Assembly (NCBI GenBank): GCA_958510825.1
Contig: OY294049.1
Coordinates: 36,732,774 to 36,796,773, forward strand
Length of the DNA: 64,000 nt
Origin: Brachypterus glaber
Lineage: Eukaryota; Arthropoda; Insecta; Coleoptera; Kateretidae
Direction of reading: 5' to 3'
The translations under genes were made by a program, and so were the position numbers. How positions within the stretch are numbered: the stretch's first letter is position 1; every line of letters begins with the position of its first letter. Positions 58,101-64,000 of the stretch are shown here, piece by piece. Below the pieces are notes generated by a model. It ran no database searches. It was given only the letters and a program-made list of their open reading frames with translations, and had not been told where the DNA came from.

Positions 58101-58264
58101 TAGTTAGTAGTTAGTGTTCAATTTCCACCCGTTGCCATGACAGCGGTCGGAAAGTAACAATCAGCTTATTTTATATAGATATCTGCTGTCAAAGAATCTG
58201 TAAACGTCAAACGCAAAACGTCAAATTGACAGATTCATTTTAAGACAATTTTTGCGTTTTTGAG

Positions 58265-58412
58265 TGTTTGGGTGTAATGTCGTAGGAAAAATAGTATACG
58301 CACCTCGACGCACACGTCGAGTGCTTTTATTACTCGGATCCACCTCGTAAAAAATAAGCACTCTAGTGCACTGGGCTCGCGTACTCGGTGCGTAATATAC
58401 TATTTGTTCAGT
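58265..58412. repeat. CG-rich foldback, third copy
   Basis: AAATAGTATACGCACCTCG pairs with CGGTGCGTAATATACTATTT; same style as 11495 and 12640. Confidence 0.55.
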
Positions 58413-58424
58413 AATATTTACCCA

Positions 58425-59608
58425 CCCAGGTAGCAAGGGATGTTATATTACAAGAAATTAACATCACTTTTGGGTGTATTTTTAAACTAAATCATAACAT
58501 CACATAATATTGAAAAATAACATGTATTTAACATCACATTTGCAACGTAACACGTGTAACGTGACAACCATGTTATTTAATAACAAATATTTAGCAACGC
58601 AGTGAATATATCGCATGTCACATATTAACGTGGCTTTCACGTGAATGTCATGTTATTTTGCTTCTCACCGACGTTCGAAGCAAAAAAATCGATATAAGAT
58701 GATGTTGATAGAGTAAATTATTATAACCCCCCTCATTTCAAACTTTCTAGATTACGATCATGAAATACACAACACTCACAAAAAGATCAAGAACGTCCTC
58801 AACCAGTAATGGTACCCACTAACTCAGGACAGATGCATTCCCAGCATCAGTGAGATAGTCTCACTCCTCCCGCACATCCCTCCTCTCCCTATCACATCCC
58901 TCCCCATCCCCCTCCCACCCACTCCACAGCGCCAAATTATGACAGATGCAACTCGCATCAGTGAGCAGAGACTCACTCCCCCCAAATTATGACAGATGCA
59001 ACTCGCATCAGTGAGCATAGACTCACTGCCCCAACTTTCAATTCAGATTAAATATTTTTTTAGATAAATGAGCCATAGGCTGCGCCTGTCTCTTAAAGAC
59101 CCAAACAAACTATTGATTGATGAAATTATTATAAGGAAATTGTATACACATTATACGATTTCCAATGGATAGGGGGCTCTGCCGGGCTTCTCAAGACCAC
59201 GGACACGGATTAAAGGAATATATTCTCCGCTTAATCTGCAATTTAGTATTTAGAATCTTTTTCAATCTGTGATTGTTTCAATTACTGATTGATTTTAAAT
59301 CCGATTTTTTTATAGGGTTATAGCGTTTTTAATGGTTTTAATTTAGAAAAAGTTAATGTCCTAAAATATTATTTAAATATTAAAGTACCAGTAACGGCAT
59401 CCATAAGATATTAGATATAACAGGAATGTGGATTTATGATGTCACAAACACGTTATTTTCGGGATGTCATTGTGTGATGTTATTAGGGGCGGACTTAGGA
59501 CATCCCCACCATGCTACATTCTTGTTAAATGAGACTACAATCTTAACATCACATGTCACATATTAACGTGACTTTCACGTGAATGTCATGTTATTTTGCT
59601 ACATGGGC
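58425..59608. mobile_element. TIR element CCCAGGTAGCAA, tandem unit 1
   Basis: Begins CCCAGGTAGCAAGGGATG; ends GTTATTTTGCTACATGGG. The interior is made of AACATCACAT, CACATATTAACGTGGCTTT and similar phrases. A retroposon (58726-59122) interrupts it. Confidence 0.8.
58726..59122 (+). mobile_element. Retroposon with 11-bp target duplication
   Basis: The 397-bp insertion is absent from unit 2 of the host element and is flanked by AAATTATTATA (58715-58725, 59123-59133). It ends GCGCCTGTCTCTTAAAGACC and then CTATTGATTGATG. Inside are two direct copies of about 52 bp (CAAATTATGACAGATGCAAC, GCATCAGTGAGCAGAGACTC) and a related third. It carries no coding sequence: SINE or LINE 3' end. Confidence 0.8.
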
Positions 59609-60395
59609 AGGTAGCAAGGGATGTTATATACAAGAAATTAACATCACTTTTGGGTGTATTTTTAAACTAAATCATAACATCACATAATATTGAAAAATAA
59701 CATGTATTTAACATCACATACAACGTAACACGTGAGACGTGCCATTGTTATTTAATGACAAATATTTAGCAAAGCTGTGAATATATCGCATGTCACATAT
59801 TAACGTGGCTTTCACGTGAATGTCATGTTAGTTTGCTTCTCACCGACGTTCGAAGCAAAAAAATCGATATAAGATGATGTTGATAGAGTAAATTATTATA
59901 AGGAAATTGTATACAAATTATACGATTTCAAATGGATAGGGGCTCTGCCAGGCTTCTCAAGACCACGGACACGGATTAAAGAAATATATTCTCCACTTAA
60001 TCTGCAATTTCGTGTTTAGAATCTATCTGTTTCAATCTGTGATTTTCAATTACTGATTGATTTTAAATCCCATTTTTTTATAGGATTATAGCGTTTTTAA
60101 TGGTTTTATTTGGAAAAAGCTAATATCCTAGGATATTATTTAAATATTAAAGTACCAGTAAGTTACTGGCAGTAACGGCACATCCATAAGATAAGAGATA
60201 TAACAGCGCAGGAATGTAGATTTATGATGTCACAAACACGTTATTTTCGGGATATCATTGTGTGATGTTATTAGGGGCGGACTTAGGACATTCCCACCAT
60301 GCTTCATTCTTGTTAAATGAGATTACAATCTTAACATCACATGTCACATATTAACGTGGCTTTCACTTGAATGTCCTGTTATTTTGCTACCTGGG
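59606..60395. mobile_element. TIR element CCCAGGTAGCAA, tandem unit 2
   Basis: Same sequence as unit 1 without the retroposon; ends TTTGCTACCTGGG followed by TA. The two units share a single fused junction (TACATGGGCAGGTAGC). Confidence 0.8.
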
Positions 60396-60889
60396 TAGTT
60401 TGGATATAGTTCTTACTATAAATTTATTTTTTATTTTAAAGTTCATTTAACTAACGGTTAATACTCTAGCTGCCACGACGTTTATAAGCACATACGCACG
60501 TATAGCCGGTTCAAAATAGATTTTATAGATTTTGTACCGCAGAATGTACTATTAAATTTAATTTACTATTATTATTGGAAAACTTGTTTATTTAACTTTC
60601 TTGTTATGCCTACTCCTCGCAGTACAGCACAACAGTACCTACTCCTCTATGCGTTTAGTTACCCAAAAAAAATCCAAAATATTTAATGTCCGTCCGCCTA
60701 TCCGTCCTTATGTCATGTTTTCTTGTCCGTGCAATAAATCAAGAAAGAACAATCTAATAGAATTGGTAAGGGCACGAAGTCTGTCGAAATTGAAAAGAAT
60801 CCTCCACAAAATTTAAAAGTTATAGAGGGCTAAACACGAGGTTAAAGATTTAAAAAAATTGAAAATACTACCTAGAAGAAAAGCTTGGA

Positions 60890-61000
60890 TCAACTTAATT
60901 CTTTCAGAAAAAATACCTCTATCCACCGCCCTGATTAATATGCCTATTAATCACGGGTCTGTAAAAATAAATCGTTTAAAATTTAAAACGACCAGGGATA
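60890..61000. repeat. Partial repeat of the 61.3-kb tandem
   Basis: TATCCACCGCCCTGATTAAT and AATCACGGGTCTGTAAAAAT match the unit ends at 61410-61470. Confidence 0.6.
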
Positions 61001-61004
61001 TGGG

Positions 61005-61270
61005 AGATTTAGCTCAGTGGTCAATGGCATCGATATAGCCTGACACTGATCTAATGATCGTGAGTTCAAACCTCACTGGCGCCAATTGCCTTTTTCAGTT
61101 AATATATAATTGAAATTTGGCGAAGGCGTACTCTCTAGATATATTGGTTCGAAAGTCAATTAAAGCCGGTGGTTCCCTCTACTACTAGCCCACACAAGTC
61201 CTGGACTTAGGGGATGCTTAATTAAGTAGAATAGTACGAGGTTAAAAACAAACATAAACAAACAAACATA
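61005..61270 (+). mobile_element. SINE, full-length reference copy
   Basis: tRNA-like head with A-box TTAGCTCAGTGGTCAATGG and B-box GAGTTCAAACCTC, so RNA polymerase III transcription is plausible. The body follows (TTTGGCGAAGGCGTACTC, GGTTCGAAAGTCAATTAAAG) and an A-rich tail with AACAAACATAAA repeats. The head is not a functional tRNA: the anticodon arm does not fold well. Confidence 0.85.
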
Positions 61271-61276
61271 AATAAT

Positions 61277-61622
61277 GGATATTCTACTCGCGATTATAGC
61301 TATTAATCATTCGGGTGATTATGTCACTCGCCTTACGGCTCGTGTCCCAAAATTCACCCTTATTGATTAATAGCAATTATTAAACGCTCATTGAATAATA
61401 TACTATTATCCACGGCAGTGATTAATAGGCCTATTTATCACGGTTCTGTAAAAATAAACCTTTTAAAACTCAAAACGGCTGTGCATAAAGTATAGTATTC
61501 TAATCGCGTATAATAGCTATTAATCATTCGGGTGATTAGGCCACTTTCCTATCGGCTCGTGTCCCAAAATTCACCCTCATTGATTAATAACAATTATTAT
61601 ACGCTCGTTGAATAATATACCA
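61277..61622. repeat. Tandem pair, AATCATTCGGGTGATTA type
   Basis: Two units, about 61277-61420 and 61495-61622, share TAGCTATTAATCATTCGGGT, GGCTCGTGTCCCAAAATTCA and CGCTCRTTGAATAATATAC. The spacer carries the CACGGCAGTGATTAATAGGC phrase. Confidence 0.7.
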
Positions 61623-61744
61623 TTTCTCACTACCAACTAGGAAAGTTGACATTACTTAGTCAAAAAGCCGACAGTAATGGTAAGTACGTTATCGAGCAAA
61701 CTTAGTGATAAATGAAATCAATACTAGATCAATACAATCAAAAC
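61622..61744. repeat. Satellite segment A, left of Penelope insertion
   Basis: CTCACTACCAACTAGGAAAG and AAAAAGCCGACAGTAATGG match 63530-63640. Segments A and B form the tandem unit into which the Penelope-like element is inserted. Confidence 0.75.
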
Positions 61745-63240
61745 TATCAAATTATATTAGTGTCCTTTGATTATACAATTAATAAACAAATATCGGGACT
61801 AGGACTTTAAATAAAAACACTAACTTTTATGCACTAGCGACGTTTCGTCTTTAATCAAGACTTTATCAAGCTAAAAGAGAGAAAAAGACCTTATGTAATA
61901 ATAACATAAAAAAATATATAACTTAAAAAAAAAAATATTAAAAAAATTAAAAACGTCTACTTTTTAATCTTATGCCTAGATAATACGAAAAACATTTACC
62001 TTAGCATACTTAAAACACTACATTTAACATAAATATTATTTAAATAAACAATTACGAACAATAAACAAAACTATAGAACCGTACACGTAGACATATTTCA
62101 AATTAACTGTATATGTTTTTTCTTCCTCTTTCTTATCACAAGAACACCTATATGTATTCTTGGTAGACTATAGTGAACTATATTTATATCAAAGACAAAT
62201 GCTGAAGGCGCCTTTATATAAAATATAATAGCAAAAGCTAAATACCAACTTATCATATAACAAATGAATGCATATAACACATCGCAAACTATCAACTAAA
62301 AAAAAAACTAAAAAAGAAAACAAAAAGAGAAAAAAAAAAAAAAAAAAGGAGAGAAAAAAAAATAACTACCCATCAAAAGGCTAGGTTACATGATTTTTTT
62401 TGTCTTTTTCTCCCCTTTTTAACCCCTCCAATTGTTCCCTTTTTATTCTTTTTTGTTTACTACCCCCCTCCCCTCCTACACGTACCCCTTAATGAATAGC
62501 ATGTCAATTAACATCTACTTTTTGGTATTTTATAAGATTTCTTATACTCCTCCAATAATCCTGAATACACCGTACTAAGTCTGTCTACGTCAGTCCTTAA
62601 TTAATGTTTTTAGTCAGTTTTATAAAAATCATTTCTGCAATCTTACGTCTCGATGTATGGTTTTCTTTGTCCACAATAACCATTTTGTCAAAATCAAAGT
62701 CATGTTTTTTATCAAAGTGATGCATTGCTAACGCGGTTTTTTCTTGTTTGTTTTTATTACTTTCATAGCAATCATATTTATGCTGCGCCCTTCTCTTTTT
62801 GAAAAATTGACATGTTTGCCCAATATAATAGGTATCGTTACAATTTTTACAGGGAATAGCATACACTAAGTTGGACTGATTGTCTATAATAATCGTGTCT
62901 TTAAGACTACTATATAACTCACTTGTTGTTCTTATATTATAAAATGCCAGTTCAATATTAAAAGTTTTAAAATATTTTTTTAAATTTTCCGACAAACCCT
63001 TAATATATGGAAATTTACGATATATAGTTTTTTCCTCCTTATTTTTTTTCCTAACGTTGTTAAGACTGTTTACAACTCTGTTTACAAATTTAGTCGGATA
63101 GTTATTTAGTTTTAGCATGGCTTTGATTTTGACAAGGTTATCTTTATAAAATACAGTATTACTCAGATTTTTACTCCGATGTAATAGATTTTTTATAACC
63201 GCTAACTTCTGAGATACTGGATTATTGGAGTTGTAACCGT
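61745..63240 (-). mobile_element. Penelope-like element, 5'-truncated
   Basis: Contains the GIY-YIG coding part (62597-63240) and a long 3' region ending at about 61745. The 3' region includes the terminus also found at 47808-48180. Tandem satellite DNA lies on both sides. Confidence 0.85.
61835..61880 (-). ncRNA. Hammerhead-like motif in the Penelope 3' terminus
   Basis: The minus strand reads CTTGATAAAGTCTTGATT then AAAGACGAAACGTCGC. AGTCTT and AAGAC can pair as stem II, followed by CGAAAC and GTC. The core CUGAUGA is replaced by CUUGAUAA. The motif is kept in both arms at 47.8-48.1 kb. Active hammerheads are known in this element class; this one may be degenerate. Confidence 0.4.
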
Positions 63241-63277
63241 AACTAGACAGAAAAAAACATTTACCGCTAAAGGACAC
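62597..63277 (-). CDS. Penelope-like protein: RT end and GIY-YIG endonuclease
   Basis: 226 codons, open. NSNNPVSQKLAVIKNLLHRS is the region after the RT thumb in Penelope-like polyproteins. YAIPCKNCNDTYYIGQTCQF then RRAQHKYD is the GIY-YIG endonuclease with the Cys pair typical of this class, and AMHHFDKKHDFDFDKM follows. The RT palm is missing, so the copy is not autonomous. The first roughly 13 residues (MSFSGKCFFLSSYG) come from flanking satellite DNA, where the same bases recur at 63655, so the start codon is accidental. Confidence 0.85.
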   Translation of the reverse strand: MSFSGKCFFLSSYGYNSNNPVSQKLAVIKNLLHRSKNLSNTVFYKDNLVKIKAMLKLNNYPTKFVNRVVNSLNNVRKKNKEEKTIYRKFPYIKGLSENLKKYFKTFNIELAFYNIRTTSELYSSLKDTIIIDNQSNLVYAIPCKNCNDTYYIGQTCQFFKKRRAQHKYDCYESNKNKQEKTALAMHHFDKKHDFDFDKMVIVDKENHTSRRKIAEMIFIKLTKNIN

Positions 63278-63520
63278 GAAGTGTCCAACACTTACCTAAG
63301 GGGACACCTAGACACAAGACTACTATTCTTATTTTTATAGAGTGATTCCATAAAAAAATGATTTCTTGAATTGTCACACATAAATGTCAAAAGTATTATT
63401 AATAAAATAGGATTTTAACTTCTTCGTAGTGAGATATAGTTATTTGCGCTACTAGTAGAGGTAAGTGAATAAACACGACCGAAGACAGAAAAAAACTTAC
63501 CTACGAGAAGCGCATTACAT
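63236..63520. repeat. Satellite segment B, unit 1
   Basis: GACACAAGACTACTATTCTT and TTGAATTGTCACACATAAAT repeat at 63715-63785 with about 85-90% identity by eye. Confidence 0.8.
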
Positions 63521-63645
63521 TTTTCTCACTACCAAGAACTAGGTAAGTTGACATTACTTAATCAAAAAGTCGACAGTAATAGAAAGTACTATATCGAGCA
63601 CACTTAGTGATAGATTAAATCAATACAAACAAAACCGTAACTAAA
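63521..63645. repeat. Satellite segment A, unit 2
   Basis: Matches 61622-61744 (GTTGACATTACTTAATCAAA). Confidence 0.8.
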
Positions 63646-63895
63646 GAGAGAAAAAACGATTTACCGCACCAGGACACTAAGTGTGCTTACATTTACCGCA
63701 GGAGAACATCTAGACACAAGACTACTATTTCTAATTTTATAGAGTGATTTCATAAAAAAATGATTTGTTGAATTGTCACACATATAAATGTCAAAAATAT
63801 TATTATTAAAATACGATTTAAACTCCTTGGTAGTGAGAAAAACATAATGCGCTACTCGTAGGTAAATTTTTTTCTGTCTTCGGTCGTGTTTATGG
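63646..63895. repeat. Satellite segment B, unit 2
   Basis: Second B segment; A plus B gives a period of roughly 400 bp. The 90-codon frame over it is not supported. Beyond 63895 the last 105 bases hold nothing recognised. Confidence 0.75.
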
Positions 63896-64000
63896 ACCTC
63901 AGCTCCGAGTCGGTGCAAAAAATACGACCTCACACAGAAAAATTCACTTACCTCTACTAGGGGCGCAAATAACTATTTTTAAAAGAATCAATCGTGACAA

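Noticed and set aside
61005..61083. tRNA gene
   Set aside because: A- and B-boxes are present, but the fold is poor and the sequence continues into a SINE body shared with two other loci.

Overview
The window is AT-rich eukaryotic nuclear DNA, most likely from an insect with a repeat-rich genome. The evidence is GT-AG introns, animal-type domain architectures, and Penelope-like, R4/Dong-like, Tc1-like, SINE and foldback elements. I cannot fix the order or species from sequence alone.

Host genes. The window is dominated by one minus-strand gene, a type I (EF-hand) diacylglycerol kinase. I assembled 13 exons whose splice sites and reading phases all agree, from 51190 down to 512. They encode 739 residues from the preferred ATG at 51090: RVH domain, a long Ser-rich linker, two EF-hands, two C1 zinc fingers, the catalytic domain and the start of the accessory domain. 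The last roughly 180 codons lie beyond the left edge. Introns reach about 24 kb. The 11.6-kb intron between exons 4 and 3 holds a second gene on the same strand: an intact, intronless 580-codon ATG9-like reading frame (15121-16863) with an A-run just after its stop, best read as an expressed-or-decaying retrogene.

Layout. 1-13.6 kb: ten 3'-side DGK exons, separated by a SINE, hAT-like MITEs, foldbacks and a GATATCC palindrome array. 13.6-25.2 kb: G/C-run MITE, ATG9 retrogene, R4/Dong-like fragment between (ATT)n arrays, LINE tail, several foldbacks. 25.4-49.2 kb: giant intron filled with CACCCTGTA-type foldbacks up to 1.2 kb, minisatellites, nested insertions and a palindromic Penelope terminus. 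49.2-51.2 kb: DGK exons 1-2 and a Tc1 (DD34E) relic nested in another TIR element. 51.2-64 kb: upstream sequence with no recognised host exon, but with a LINE 3' end, TIR elements (one carrying a SAM-like first exon), a tandem CCCAGGTAGCAA element dimer, a full-length SINE, and a Penelope-like element inserted in a tandem satellite.

How parts relate. DGK phosphorylates diacylglycerol and so ends its signalling; ATG9 is a lipid scramblase of autophagy. I see no functional link beyond nesting. The strongest genomic stories are the ATG9 retrogene, TE ends lying about 10-30 nt inside three DGK splice donors, a group of TIR elements sharing a CCC-GTA-type terminus and palindromic-motif interiors, and a TIR element carrying an exon-like SAM start.
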